Below are positions 51,820 through 60,679 of a stretch of 64,000 bases of DNA, piece after piece. The translations under genes were made by a program, and so were the position numbers. The notes beneath the pieces are model-generated. The model was not told the origin of the DNA, did no database searches, and saw nothing but the letters and a program-made list of their open reading frames with translations. The stretch's first letter is position 1; each line of letters starts with the position of its first letter. The stretch comes from DASVUC01 sp038237225 (GTDB lineage Bacteria; Planctomycetota; Phycisphaerae; Tepidisphaerales; Tepidisphaeraceae): positions 62,001 to 126,000 of the forward strand of contig JBBRYX010000002.1 in the NCBI GenBank assembly GCA_038237225.1. The letters run 5' to 3'.

Positions 51820-53058
51820 ATGCGAATTCTCCTGGCACACAATTTCTACCAGCAGGCCGGCGGCGAAGACGAAGTCTTCCGCACCGAGTATGAGCTGCTG
51901 AAATCCTTCGGGCACGATGTCCGCCAATTCACCGTCCACAACGATGCTTGCGACGACATGACGAAGTTCCAATTGCTTAAGGCGACGATCTGGAACAAGA
52001 AGATGGCCGCGGAGCTGCGTTCGGTGATCCGGCGCGATGGGATTGAACTCGTTCACTTTCACAACACGTTTCCGCTGATCTCCCCGGCGGGATATTCGGC
52101 GGCCCATGCGGAAGGCGCCGCGGTCGTGCAGACGCTGCACAATTTTCGGATTCTGTGTGCCAACGCTCTACTTTTTCGCGACGGCAAGCCTTGCGAAGAT
52201 TGCCTTGGCAAAGCAATGCCGTGGCCCGCGCTCGTGCACAAATGCTATCGCGGCCGCTTGTCAGCAACGGCCGCGATCACCACGTCGATGACGATCCACC
52301 GCCTGCGCAACACCTGGGCGCGGGATGTCGATGCGCTGATCGCGACCACGCATTTCGCGCGCGACAAGTTCGTTCACAACGGCCTTCCCGCGGACAAGAT
52401 CACCGTGAAGCCAAACTTCCTTCACCCCGATCCGGGCGTCGGCAAAGGCGACGGCAATTACGCGATCTTCGTCGGTCGCCTGTCCCATGAAAAAGGGGTC
52501 AGACCCCTTTTGGAAGCGTGGGAGAAGTTCAGCGTTCCGATCCCACTGAAGATCATCGGGGATGGTCCCTTGGCAGATCAGGTGAAATCCGCGATCGACC
52601 GAACAGGCAATAGCCCTGGGCGGAAGCCTGGGGTTCCCCCGATCGAGTGGTTGGGGCGTCGCCCACTGTCTGAGGTTTACGACTTGATCGGGCGCGCGAC
52701 GATGCTGATCTTTCCGTCCGAGTGCTACGAGACTTTCGGCCGAACCGCGATCGAGGCGTTTGCCAAAGGCACGCCGGTGATCGCGTCAAACCACGGCGCT
52801 CCCGCCGATGTCGTCGACCAAGATCGCACGGGCCTGCTCTTTAAGCCCGGTGATGCATCGGACCTTGCATTAAACGTTCGCGCGCTTTTGTCTGATCCGG
52901 CCAGGCTCGCGAAAATGCGGCTCGAAGCGCGCGCCGAGTTCGAAGCCCGCTATACCGGTGATCGGGCGTATCACCAGCTCATGGAAATTTACAATCGCGC
53001 CATTGCCCTGAACCGCCCGCAGCAACACGCCGGTCTGACACCGCAGGTGACATCATGA
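51820..53058 (+). CDS. GT4 family glycosyltransferase
   Basis: 412 residues. The N-terminus MRILLAHNFYQQAGGEDEVF carries the glycine loop of GT-B enzymes. Other features are FHNTFPLISPAGYSAA, AIFVGRLSHEKGVRPLLEAW for the nucleotide-sugar side, and FPSECYETFGRTAIEAFAKG with the E-x7-E pair. It is a retaining glycosyltransferase acting in the cytoplasm. It overlaps the deacetylase gene by 4 bases and belongs to the same operon; its donor and acceptor are not known. Confidence 0.93.
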   Translation: MRILLAHNFYQQAGGEDEVFRTEYELLKSFGHDVRQFTVHNDACDDMTKFQLLKATIWNKKMAAELRSVIRRDGIELVHFHNTFPLISPAGYSAAHAEGAAVVQTLHNFRILCANALLFRDGKPCEDCLGKAMPWPALVHKCYRGRLSATAAITTSMTIHRLRNTWARDVDALIATTHFARDKFVHNGLPADKITVKPNFLHPDPGVGKGDGNYAIFVGRLSHEKGVRPLLEAWEKFSVPIPLKIIGDGPLADQVKSAIDRTGNSPGRKPGVPPIEWLGRRPLSEVYDLIGRATMLIFPSECYETFGRTAIEAFAKGTPVIASNHGAPADVVDQDRTGLLFKPGDASDLALNVRALLSDPARLAKMRLEARAEFEARYTGDRAYHQLMEIYNRAIALNRPQQHAGLTPQVTS

Positions 53059-53840
53059 GCCGGGCGCTGATTACAACCAGTTGGGACGATGGGCATCCGC
53101 ACGACTTCCGCGTGGCGGAACTGCTCAGCAAGTACCGACTGACCGGCACGTTTTACATTCCGCGAAGCGCCCCGACGGGGACGATGGGGGCGACGCACGT
53201 GCGCGATCTTGCCGGCAGCTTCGAGATTGGCGCGCACACGCTGGACCACGTTTTCCTTCCCGATGTTCCGGACATTCGTGCCGATGAGCAGATCGCGGGT
53301 TCAAAAAAATGGGTGGAGGATGTGACCGGCAAACCCTGCCCGCTCTTCTGTCCGCCGGCGGGCAAGTTTCATCGCCATCATCTGAAGATCATGCGCATCG
53401 CCGGGTTCACGGGCTTGCGCTCGGTCGAGTTCATGTCGCTGGATCACCCGCGCCAGGTGGACGGCTTGCTGCTGATGCCGACCACGCTGCAAGCCTGTCC
53501 GCACGGCTCTGCCGTTTACCTGCGGAATTTCGCGAAGCGGTTCGCGATGCGAAATTTCTGGCTGTGGATCCTCTACGCGCGCTCGCCGCTGTGGGCCAAG
53601 AACGTCCGGTCGCTCCTTCAGGCGACGGTTCGCCGCGGCGGCGTGTTTCACCTGTGGGGCCACTCGTGGGAAATCACCGAGCACGCGCAGTGGGATCGGC
53701 TGGAATACGCGTTCAAGATCATGAGCGAGGTCGCGCATGAAGCGCCCTGCGTCACCAACGGCGAAGTTTGCCGTCAGACGCTGGCGGATTTGTCTTCAGG
53801 TCAAGAAGTTAACGCTTCTCGCACATCCACCGCACTCTAA
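53055..53840 (+). CDS. Polysaccharide deacetylase (NodB homology)
   Basis: 261 residues, no signal peptide. NodB motifs: TTSWDDGHPHDFRVAEL (catalytic base/metal Asp pair), IGAHTLDHVFL (metal His residues), CPPAGKFHRHHL and a terminal HLWGHSWEI segment. It should remove N- or O-acetyl groups from a polysaccharide or its precursor. The lack of a leader suggests cytoplasmic action or fold-dependent export. Last gene of the overlapping operon; a short GTAGCGTGCTAC hairpin (53848-53859) follows and may be a repeat relic. Confidence 0.88.
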   Translation: MSRALITTSWDDGHPHDFRVAELLSKYRLTGTFYIPRSAPTGTMGATHVRDLAGSFEIGAHTLDHVFLPDVPDIRADEQIAGSKKWVEDVTGKPCPLFCPPAGKFHRHHLKIMRIAGFTGLRSVEFMSLDHPRQVDGLLLMPTTLQACPHGSAVYLRNFAKRFAMRNFWLWILYARSPLWAKNVRSLLQATVRRGGVFHLWGHSWEITEHAQWDRLEYAFKIMSEVAHEAPCVTNGEVCRQTLADLSSGQEVNASRTSTAL

Positions 53841-53937
53841 GCTATTCGTAGCGTGCTACAGGGGCGCAACACTCAACAAATCCACGCCCATCGGGTAAAA
53901 CCCCGTTGCCACGAAACCATTCCTCGGAGCGCACCGC

Positions 53938-56900
53938 ATGACCTGGAAATTCTTCTTTTCCTGCACTCTCGTTTCCGCCATGACCGTTCTTCTCGCATCT
54001 TCCAACCCAGCCGATGCGGCTCCCGTTCTTAAGCCGATGAACTTGCGATGTGAGTATCACACCAATCCCCTCGGCATCGACGTGATCGCGCCGCGCCTCT
54101 CGTGGAACCTTGCCTCCGATGCGCCCGAAGCTCGCAATCAATCGCAGTCCGGGTATCAGATTCTCGTCGCCGGGAGCAAGGAGGATCTCGTCGAGGCCAA
54201 GGCCGATTGCTGGAACACGGGCAAGGTTTTGTCCGATGAAACCAGTCAAATCGCTTACACGGGCCGCGGTCTCATCTCCGGCCAAACATGCTGGTGGACT
54301 GTCCGAACCTGGAACGCGGCCGGCGAGCCTTCACCGGTCAGCGAGCCTGCGGTCTGGACAGTCGGACTTCTGAACGCGAACGATTGGAAAGCCCAGTGGA
54401 TCGGCTACGACGACGAGGATTCAAAAGGCACCGGCCACATTCAAGGCGATCCCACCGTCAACCTCGACAACTGCAAATGGATCTGGATCGAAGATCTGGC
54501 CGCCACCACCAAAGCGTCTACCAAAGACGTGAAGGACGATGCGTACTTCCGCAAGACGTTTGATGTCTTGAAGGACAAGACCGTTCGCGCCGTTACGCTG
54601 ATGGTGACGGCCGACAACAGCTTCGAGTTGTTTTTCAACGGCGCGAAGGTCACGGTGGGGAACAATCTAAACGCCGCCTATGCGGCCACTTTGACGAACC
54701 AAGTCAAGCCCGGGAAGAACGTCGTGGCGGTGAAGGTGACGAACGATGGGGGGCCTGCCGGCCTGGTCGCGCGCCTGCGCGTCGATTACACCGACGGTCA
54801 GGCGACGATCGTCCAAACCGATTCATCCTGGAAAACCGTCCGCAAAGCGCCCCGCGGTTGGCGGGATGCGGATTTCAATGATGCGAAGTGGGCGGCGTCG
54901 AAAGAGCTGATGACTGTGGGGGAGCCTCCTTTCGGGACGCCGCAGAGACATGAGCTGGTGCTTCCGCCGCCGCCTTATCTTCGAAAGACTTTTGCTGCGG
55001 ATAAGCAGATCAAGCGGGCAACGCTCTATGCGACCGCGCTTGGCGTTTACGAGATCCGCATCAACGGCACCAAGGCGGGAGACGTGGAACTCGCCCCTGG
55101 ATGGACCGACTACAACAAGCGCGTCCACTACAACACGTGCGACGTGACGAGCCTCGTCAAGCCCGGCAGGAACGCCATCGGCGCGATCCTCGCAGACGGC
55201 TGGTACGACGGCTATCTCGGCTACAGCTTCAAGCGCCACAACTACGGCGGCGATCCGCGCCTTCGCGCGCAACTCGAGTTGGAATTTGAGGACGGCTCCA
55301 GGGAAACCGTCATTACCGATAACTCCTGGCGCGCTTCATACGGGCCGCTTCGCGAGGCGGATCTGCTGATGGGCACCACCTACGATGCGAATCGGGAGAT
55401 GGCGGGATGGGACACGGCGGACTTCGACGATTCAAAGTGGCAGCCGGTCGCGAGCGATCGCCATGATCTTCCCGTGCAGGCGCATCCGGGCGATCTGGTA
55501 AAGCGAATGAACGAATTGCCCGCGCAATCCGTGAAAGAGCTGCGGCCAGGCGTTTACGTTTTTGATCTCGGTCAGAACATGGTCGGGTGGTGCCGCCATC
55601 GCCTGAACGTGAAGCCCAACCAAAAGCTCGGCTTTCGGTATTCAGAGATGCTGAACCCCGACGGCACGCCGTACACCGTCGCCCTCCGCGCCGCCCGCGC
55701 GACCGATACTTATATCGCCGGCAAAGAAGGTGCAGTTATCTGGGAGCCGCAGTTTACGTTTCATGGCTTCCGCTATGTCGAGATCAGCGGTCTGACCGAG
55801 AAGCCGAGCCTCGACACCGTCACCGGCATCGTCGTTCATTCCGCGATCCAGCAGACCGGCACGTTCGAGTGCTCCAATAAGCTCGTCAATCAGCTCTTCC
55901 ACAACATCATCTGGGGCCAGAAGGGGAACTATCTGGAAATCCCCACTGATTGCCCGCAGCGCGACGAGCGCCTTGGGTGGACGGGCGACGCCAACTTTTT
56001 CGTGCGAACGGGAACCTACAACTTCGATGTCGCCGCCTTTTTCAGCAAGTGGCTCGTCGATCTCGTGCAGGATTCACAGATGTCCGTCGGCGGCTACACG
56101 CACGTTGCCCCGGCGATGAGCTATGAGGACGGTGGCGGAACCGCCTGGCAGGATGCGGCCCCGATTTGCACCTGGACCCTGTGGCAAGTCTACAACGACA
56201 CCCGCATCATCCAGCAGCACTACGCTTCGTTGCAGCGCTATATGAATTACCTTCATAGCACGAGCAAGGACTTTATCCGCAGCGACAAACCCTTCGGCGA
56301 CTGGCTGAATCTGAAGGACGGGACCAAATCTGAAGTGATCGGGACGGCTTACTACGCGCACGTCGCCCAGATCATGACCGAGATGGCCGCCGCCATCGGC
56401 AAGCAGGCGGATGCGCGAACTTATTCGGATCTGACGCGCAAGGTGAAGGACGCCTTTCGCAAGAACTTTCTGAACGCGGATGGATCGATCAAGGAATCGA
56501 GCCAGACCGGTTATGCGCTCGCGTTCACGATGGGTCTGATTCCGCCGGACCTTCAGCCCAAAGCTGCCGAGAGTTTCGTCGAGTCGATCAGGAAAAAGGA
56601 CTGGCACCTTGCGACGGGAGTCATTGGCACGCCGCGCCTGCTGCCGGCGCTCACGGATGCCGGCCGATCGGATGTCGCCTATCGATTGCTGCTGAACGAT
56701 GACTTCCCCTCCTGGCTTTACCAGGTGAAGCTCGGCGCGACGACCATGTGGGAACGCTGGGATGGCTGGCGGCCAGAAAAAGGCTTCCAGGATCCCGCGA
56801 TGAACTCATTCAACCACTACGCTTTCGGATCTGTCGGTCAGTGGCTCTATGAAACCTGCGCGGGCATCGAACCCGCCGCCCCGGGTTACAAGAAGATTCG

Positions 56901-57174
56901 CCTCGAGCCGCACCCGGGTGGAGATTTCGAATATGCCAGGGGAACGTACAAATCGATCAACGGAGAGATCCGCTCGAGCTGGAAGAAAGTCAACAAAGGC
57001 ATGGAGTACGACTTCCTCGTCCCTCCCAACACCACCGCGACTGTTACGCTTCAGGCGAAGGATCCGTCAAAAATCATGCAAGATCAGGAAGCAGTAAAGC
57101 CCACGCGCGCCGGCGATGGCCGCGCGATTTTCGACCTGACTTCCGGCCGCTACCGCTTCGTAGTTCCGGAATAA
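53938..57174 (+). CDS. Secreted alpha-L-rhamnosidase (GH78)
   Basis: 1078 residues with a signal peptide (FFFSCTLVSAMTVLLASSNPADA). N-terminal GH78 beta domain: PRLSWNLAS and SGYQILVAGS. A carbohydrate-binding-like insert lies at about 190-290 (RAVTLMVTADNSFELFFNG). The (alpha/alpha)6 catalytic domain carries the signature DCPQRDERLGWTGD at 671-684 with the acidic catalytic residues, followed by TMWERWDGW. It cleaves terminal alpha-L-rhamnose from plant or bacterial glycans. Its position after the exopolysaccharide operon may mean that it trims self polymer or feeds on rhamnogalacturonan; neither is shown. CGGAG lies upstream. Confidence 0.94.
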   Translation: MTWKFFFSCTLVSAMTVLLASSNPADAAPVLKPMNLRCEYHTNPLGIDVIAPRLSWNLASDAPEARNQSQSGYQILVAGSKEDLVEAKADCWNTGKVLSDETSQIAYTGRGLISGQTCWWTVRTWNAAGEPSPVSEPAVWTVGLLNANDWKAQWIGYDDEDSKGTGHIQGDPTVNLDNCKWIWIEDLAATTKASTKDVKDDAYFRKTFDVLKDKTVRAVTLMVTADNSFELFFNGAKVTVGNNLNAAYAATLTNQVKPGKNVVAVKVTNDGGPAGLVARLRVDYTDGQATIVQTDSSWKTVRKAPRGWRDADFNDAKWAASKELMTVGEPPFGTPQRHELVLPPPPYLRKTFAADKQIKRATLYATALGVYEIRINGTKAGDVELAPGWTDYNKRVHYNTCDVTSLVKPGRNAIGAILADGWYDGYLGYSFKRHNYGGDPRLRAQLELEFEDGSRETVITDNSWRASYGPLREADLLMGTTYDANREMAGWDTADFDDSKWQPVASDRHDLPVQAHPGDLVKRMNELPAQSVKELRPGVYVFDLGQNMVGWCRHRLNVKPNQKLGFRYSEMLNPDGTPYTVALRAARATDTYIAGKEGAVIWEPQFTFHGFRYVEISGLTEKPSLDTVTGIVVHSAIQQTGTFECSNKLVNQLFHNIIWGQKGNYLEIPTDCPQRDERLGWTGDANFFVRTGTYNFDVAAFFSKWLVDLVQDSQMSVGGYTHVAPAMSYEDGGGTAWQDAAPICTWTLWQVYNDTRIIQQHYASLQRYMNYLHSTSKDFIRSDKPFGDWLNLKDGTKSEVIGTAYYAHVAQIMTEMAAAIGKQADARTYSDLTRKVKDAFRKNFLNADGSIKESSQTGYALAFTMGLIPPDLQPKAAESFVESIRKKDWHLATGVIGTPRLLPALTDAGRSDVAYRLLLNDDFPSWLYQVKLGATTMWERWDGWRPEKGFQDPAMNSFNHYAFGSVGQWLYETCAGIEPAAPGYKKIRLEPHPGGDFEYARGTYKSINGEIRSSWKKVNKGMEYDFLVPPNTTATVTLQAKDPSKIMQDQEAVKPTRAGDGRAIFDLTSGRYRFVVPE

Positions 57175-57190
57175 AGCTCCCCCGATCGGT

Positions 57191-57751
57191 TCAGGAAATC
57201 CGCTGATCCACCCACTCGCACAGGGCGTGGTAGAGGATCTGGTGAATTTCCTGAATACGGTGGGGAAGCTGACTGTTAGCGATAAACTCGAAGTCGCATT
57301 GGCCGCGGGCTTGGCCGCCGTCTTTTCCAAGAAACGACGCGGTAACGAGCTTGCGCGCTTTCGCTGCTTCAATCGCCCGGAGGATGTTTTTGCTGTTCCC
57401 GCTGGTGGTGAAGACGATCAGCACATCGCCCGGGTTTCCCAGCGCTTCCACCTGCCGCGAGAAAATGGACTCAAACCCGAAGTCGTTGGCAGCGCAGGTG
57501 ATGACCGTGGGATCGCACAGCGCGATCGCGGCAAGCCCGCGGCGGTTCTTCATGAATCGCGCGACCAGCTCCTCGGCAAGGTGCATGGCGTCGGCGGCGC
57601 TCCCGCCATTGCCGGCGATGAGGATCTTCCCGTTGCGCTCCCAGCACTTGAGCATGGCCGTGCAGAGACGCTCCATCTCCGGCGCCATCGCCGAAATCGA
57701 GGGCAGTATCGCGGAGAGTTCGGTCACGGCATTTTTTAGAATGTCATTCAT
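57191..57751 (-). CDS. gmhA: Sedoheptulose-7-phosphate isomerase family (SIS domain)
   Basis: 186 residues from ATG 57751. The SIS fold shows ILIAGNGGSAADAMHLAEELVARF (about 44-67), where GNGGSA is the sugar-phosphate loop, VITCAANDFGFESIF, and VLIVFTTSGNSKNILRAI. GmhA isomerises sedoheptulose 7-phosphate to D-glycero-D-manno-heptose 7-phosphate, an LPS core precursor, which agrees with lpxB in this window. A longer ORF upstream of the ATG reads through repeat element A and is rejected. DiaA-like proteins have the same fold, so the substrate is inferred. Confidence 0.9.
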   Translation of the reverse strand: MNDILKNAVTELSAILPSISAMAPEMERLCTAMLKCWERNGKILIAGNGGSAADAMHLAEELVARFMKNRRGLAAIALCDPTVITCAANDFGFESIFSRQVEALGNPGDVLIVFTTSGNSKNILRAIEAAKARKLVTASFLGKDGGQARGQCDFEFIANSQLPHRIQEIHQILYHALCEWVDQRIS

Positions 57752-57778
57752 CGCGGCACGAGCATTGTAGCGATTCTT

Positions 57779-57837
57779 GTAGCACGGGCATCTTGCGCGT
57801 GACCGAATCGCCAACACGGGCAAGATGTCCGTGGTAC
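57779..57837. repeat. 59-bp palindromic element A, copy 2
   Basis: Same length and plan as 615-673: GTAGCACGGGCATCTTG at the left, an inverted imperfect copy CAAGATGTCCGTGGTAC at the right, loop containing CAACACGGG. Lies between gmhA and the esterase gene. Confidence 0.75.
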
Positions 57838-57846
57838 GGGGAAGAG

Positions 57847-58980
57847 TCATTTCAATGGGAAGAAGAACAGCAGGACCTGATCGAAGCGCTGCGACCAGGC
57901 AGGTTCGTTGTGCTTGGCGCCTTCGACGATCTTCAGGCGAAAATCCCGATCCGGCTTCAGACCATTCTTTTCGAGCAGCGAAGCGAACGATCGCACCACG
58001 TCGACTTGCTTCTCCTGGGGCCGGCCCTCGTCGGTGCCGGTGTCGATCCAGAACCGGGTGCGTTTGATCCACGCGGGATCGTCAGTGAGATCGCGCAGCG
58101 CGGCCCGTTTGTTCCACCACAGCGCCGGAGATATCGCGGCACAGAGGCCGAAGGTGTCGGGGTATTTTTGCGCCGTATACAGAGAGATCAAGCCGCCCAA
58201 AGATGATCCGCCGACGGCAACCTGGAGGCGATCGCGAGTGGTGTGATAGGTGGAGTCAACGAACGGCTTCACTTCCTCGGCGATAAACCGCAGATACAGC
58301 GTGCCGCGCTCGCCCGGCGTGTATTCGGTCATGCGGTCTTTGGTGTTCTCGATGCCGACGATGATGAGGGGTTGGATTTTCTTTTCTTTGATGAGCCGCT
58401 CGGCAGTTTCGTCGGCGTTCCATTCGCCGGCAAAACCGATCGCGGCATCAAACAGATTTTGCCCGTCGTGCATATAGAGAACCGGATAGGGCTCGGCGCG
58501 ATCCTTGTCGTAGCCGGGCGGGAGATAAACCCAAAGCTTGCGATCGTTGTTGAGCAACCTGGAATGGATGGCGTGCATGCGGATGTCGCCGGTGCGGGTG
58601 GATTGCTTTTGCGTTGTCGCAGCGCCGCGCGCACCGCCGGCCCAACGGGCAACGCTAATCTCCACCGTGGTGTCAGCGGTCGGGGTATACTTGCGATTCG
58701 CAATCTCGCTGCCGTCGGCATTCTTCTCTACCGTCTCCCAAGACCCGCGGGTGATTTTATATTCAATCGACTGGTTTACAGGGAGCGCGACGGTGGCGTC
58801 GTAAGTGTTTTCGTTCTTATTCAGTTCGATTCCGGTCCCGCTCCACGAACCGAGATCCGGCGCATCGCCGACGATGTAGAGCTTGGAGTTAGGTGGGGTC
58901 GAAGCGGGTGCCGTGACCTTGAACGTCACCTTCACATCAGCCGTCGCGATGGAGGCAGAGAGAAGAAGCAAAAGGAACAT
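57847..58980 (-). CDS. Secreted esterase with N-terminal starch-binding (CBM20) domain
   Basis: 377 residues from ATG 58980. Signal peptide (FLLLLLSASIATADVKV). Residues about 20-110 resemble CBM20 (KVTFKVTAPASTPPNSKLY, DLGSWSG, YKITRGSWETVEKN). The rest is an esterase-D-like alpha/beta hydrolase with the nucleophile elbow GGSSLGG, an acid in DTGTDEG and the histidine in GAKHNEPAW. It may hydrolyse esters of a bound polysaccharide or siderophore. The start codon lies within palindromic repeat B (58978-58996) and no ribosome site is apparent; an ATG at 58995 in the same repeat is equally possible. Confidence 0.8.
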   Translation of the reverse strand: MFLLLLLSASIATADVKVTFKVTAPASTPPNSKLYIVGDAPDLGSWSGTGIELNKNENTYDATVALPVNQSIEYKITRGSWETVEKNADGSEIANRKYTPTADTTVEISVARWAGGARGAATTQKQSTRTGDIRMHAIHSRLLNNDRKLWVYLPPGYDKDRAEPYPVLYMHDGQNLFDAAIGFAGEWNADETAERLIKEKKIQPLIIVGIENTKDRMTEYTPGERGTLYLRFIAEEVKPFVDSTYHTTRDRLQVAVGGSSLGGLISLYTAQKYPDTFGLCAAISPALWWNKRAALRDLTDDPAWIKRTRFWIDTGTDEGRPQEKQVDVVRSFASLLEKNGLKPDRDFRLKIVEGAKHNEPAWSQRFDQVLLFFFPLK

Positions 58981-58996
58981 GGGCGAGACGCCCATG
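58978..58996. repeat. Palindromic element B, copy 2, with adjacent hairpin
   Basis: CATGGGCGAGACGCCCATG is an inverted repeat of 8 bp around a 3-base loop. It is followed by GCTACGTTTGGTAGC (58996-59010), another perfect inverted repeat. The unit lies at the junction of the DUF309 stop (TAG, 58999-58997) and the esterase start (ATG 58995 or 58980) and supplies both. Confidence 0.7.
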
Positions 58997-59431
58997 CTAC
59001 GTTTGGTAGCGATTGTACTTCTCGGCTTCGCCGGTTTCGAACGGATCATAGAGCAGCTCGATTTTCGGACAGGTGGAGAGGTCGAGTTTGATTTGGCCGC
59101 GGTCGGGGAAAGGGTTGGCATCAACGACGGGGCGCAGAACTTCTTTCATTCGATGGAGAAAATCCTGAACCGCCAATCCCATGAACGGATCGGGAACGTC
59201 CTTAAACTTCGGCTGATAGCTTTTGAAAAGGCTGATGACGCCGCGCGGGTTGGATCGGCGATAATGCTCGAGCGCGACGGAGCATTGGATCATGCCCTGG
59301 TAAAAATCGTGCTTGATTCCGTACGCCAGGTGCCAGGCATCTTCCCAGGCTTCGTGGGCGTCAAAATATTCGTGTTCGTTGAAGAGTTGGATGCCGTCGC
59401 AGTAGAGCTTTTTTTCGAGGTGGGGATCCAT
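58997..59431 (-). CDS. DUF309 family protein
   Basis: 144 residues from ATG 59431. The family signature FNEHEYFDAHEAWEDAWHL (about 16-34) and YQGMIQCSVALEHYRRSN are clear; DUF309 proteins are small helical proteins of unknown function. The 12 residues in front of this ATG in the longer frame (FTFHVSRF) are encoded by the ACGTTTC repeat (59434-59465) and are rejected. Its stop lies in the repeat junction shared with the esterase gene, so the two may be translationally coupled. It lies 45 bases after the GNAT gene. Confidence 0.85.
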   Translation of the reverse strand: MDPHLEKKLYCDGIQLFNEHEYFDAHEAWEDAWHLAYGIKHDFYQGMIQCSVALEHYRRSNPRGVISLFKSYQPKFKDVPDPFMGLAVQDFLHRMKEVLRPVVDANPFPDRGQIKLDLSTCPKIELLYDPFETGEAEKYNRYQT

Positions 59432-59433
59432 GG

Positions 59434-59465
59434 AAAAACGTGAAACGTGAAACGTAAAACGTAAC
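59434..59465. repeat. ACGTTTC/ACGTTTT simple repeat array
   Basis: Four ACGTTT units in a row on the minus strand, directly upstream of the DUF309 start. Same family as 2438-2453 and 14526-14540. Confidence 0.65.
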
Positions 59466-59476
59466 AAGACGATGCT

Positions 59477-59995
59477 TCAATCGCGCTTCTCGGGGCGTTC
59501 GCGCTGATACAGATCGAGATAGAAGTGCATGATTTCCTTGCCGGCGACGGTTCGCGACCGGCTGTGGCGGAAGTGAAATTTCTCAAAAAGGCGGATTGCC
59601 GGCTCCCGCTCCATGAAGGTGTCGAGCGCGATTTTCAGATAGTTGTTTTCCTTGCAGAACCGGACGGCCGTCTCCACAAGCTGTGAGCCGATGCCCCGGC
59701 GGCGGAAGGCTTCGTTCACGCGAAGGCGGCGGATTTCGCCGACGCTGTCCTCGTGGTGCTGGACGCCGATCATACCAACGATTTCCGCGCGGTCGCCCTC
59801 GGTCTGAGCCACCCAGAAATGGGAGCCCGGCGAGGTCATGTACGCTGCGGGAATGTCGTCGATGTCCCAACCCGTATCGTTGTCGGCAATCTGCTGGCCT
59901 TCAACAAGCCCGGCGCGGTAAAGGATCGCGCACGGCGTGGCATCCTTCGCGTCGAAACTGCGAATGCGGACATCAATTTGCGGCTTGGACTCCAT
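59477..59995 (-). CDS. GNAT-family N-acetyltransferase
   Basis: 172 residues, full GNAT fold. VDVRIRSFDAKDA-like start (IDVRIRSFDAKDATPC), then FWVAQTEGDRAEIVGMIGVQ, and the acetyl-CoA loop IRRLRVNEAFRRRGIGSQLVE with the RRGIG pyrophosphate-binding motif, followed by KIALDTFMEREPAIRLFEKFHF. Substrate unknown. First of a minus-strand set followed by DUF309 and the esterase. Confidence 0.9.
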   Translation of the reverse strand: MESKPQIDVRIRSFDAKDATPCAILYRAGLVEGQQIADNDTGWDIDDIPAAYMTSPGSHFWVAQTEGDRAEIVGMIGVQHHEDSVGEIRRLRVNEAFRRRGIGSQLVETAVRFCKENNYLKIALDTFMEREPAIRLFEKFHFRHSRSRTVAGKEIMHFYLDLYQRERPEKRD

Positions 59996-60036
59996 GAACC
60001 GCCTATCTTAGCAGCGCGGGACATCGGGGGCGATGG

Positions 60037-60168
60037 GTGCAACTCAAATTCGAATCGCCGCGGAACGTGAAGATCGTCAACGGCACGCTCACCGACTCGT
60101 TTGCCCCGTTCGATGTTCACATCTATCGCCTCAAGAGAAAATCTGCGACAACACGGGCGGCTCAGTGA
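60037..60168 (+). pseudogene. 3' remnant of a larger gene, possibly a glycoside hydrolase
   Basis: An open frame without a start reads WVQLKFESPRN, VKIVNGTLTDSFAPFDVHIY then RLKRKSATTRAAQ and a stop at 60166-60168. The ending TDSFAPFDVHIYRL recalls the C-termini of secreted glycoside hydrolases (…FAPYxVHVYR…). Nothing before it on the plus strand is coding; the GNAT gene starts in the opposite direction at 59995. The fragment is probably what remains after a deletion or rearrangement. The family call is by pattern only. Confidence 0.45.
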
Positions 60169-60193
60169 TGATGCTGTCAGCGGAGAGAATCTC

Positions 60194-60679
60194 ATGCGTT
60201 ACCTTATGAAGCAGAAGCTGTTCTCGTTCGGCGATGATTTTGTCATCAAGGACGAGACCGGGGGCGATGCCTTCTTCGTCGACGGAAAAGTCTGGAGCAT
60301 CGGCGACAAACTTTCCTTTCAGGACATGCGCGGGAATGAGCTGGCGACGATCCGCCAGCGGCTGCTCTCGTTCGGACCATCGTACGAAATCACCTACGGC
60401 GGCGGCACCGCGACCGTAAAGAAGCACCTGTTCACGTTTCTGCACTGTGCGTTCACAATCGATGTGCCCGGGCCGGGAGATCTCGACGCGAAGGGGGATC
60501 TGATCGATCACGAATATACGTTCTCGCGCGGCGGGCGCGATGTCGCATCGGTGTCCAAGCGCTGGTTCGCGATGCGGGATGTTTACGGCGTCGACATTGC
60601 CGAGGGTGAGGACGATGTGCTGATCCTTGCCAGCACCGTGGTCATCGACATGTGTTGCCACAAGGACAGCAAAAAGTAG
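60194..60679 (+). CDS. LURP-one-related/scramblase-like protein (DUF567)
   Basis: 161 residues from ATG 60194; GGAGAG lies about six bases upstream. Beta-barrel pattern of the LURP-one/Tubby-like fold: MRYLMKQKLFSFGDDFVIKD, FFVDGKVWSIGDKLSFQD, LLSFGPSYEITYGG, KWFAMRDVYGVDI-like (KRWFAMRDVYGVDIAEGEDD) and a final hydrophobic strand. In bacteria such proteins are usually short and of unknown function. The codons before the chosen start belong to the remnant spacer and are rejected. The next gene begins after repeat A copy 3. Confidence 0.8.
   Translation: MRYLMKQKLFSFGDDFVIKDETGGDAFFVDGKVWSIGDKLSFQDMRGNELATIRQRLLSFGPSYEITYGGGTATVKKHLFTFLHCAFTIDVPGPGDLDAKGDLIDHEYTFSRGGRDVASVSKRWFAMRDVYGVDIAEGEDDVLILASTVVIDMCCHKDSKK

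Noticed and set aside
57752..58072. N-terminal extension of gmhA
   Set aside because: The extra 107 codons read through repeat element A and antisense of the esterase gene; the ATG at 57751 starts the conserved protein.
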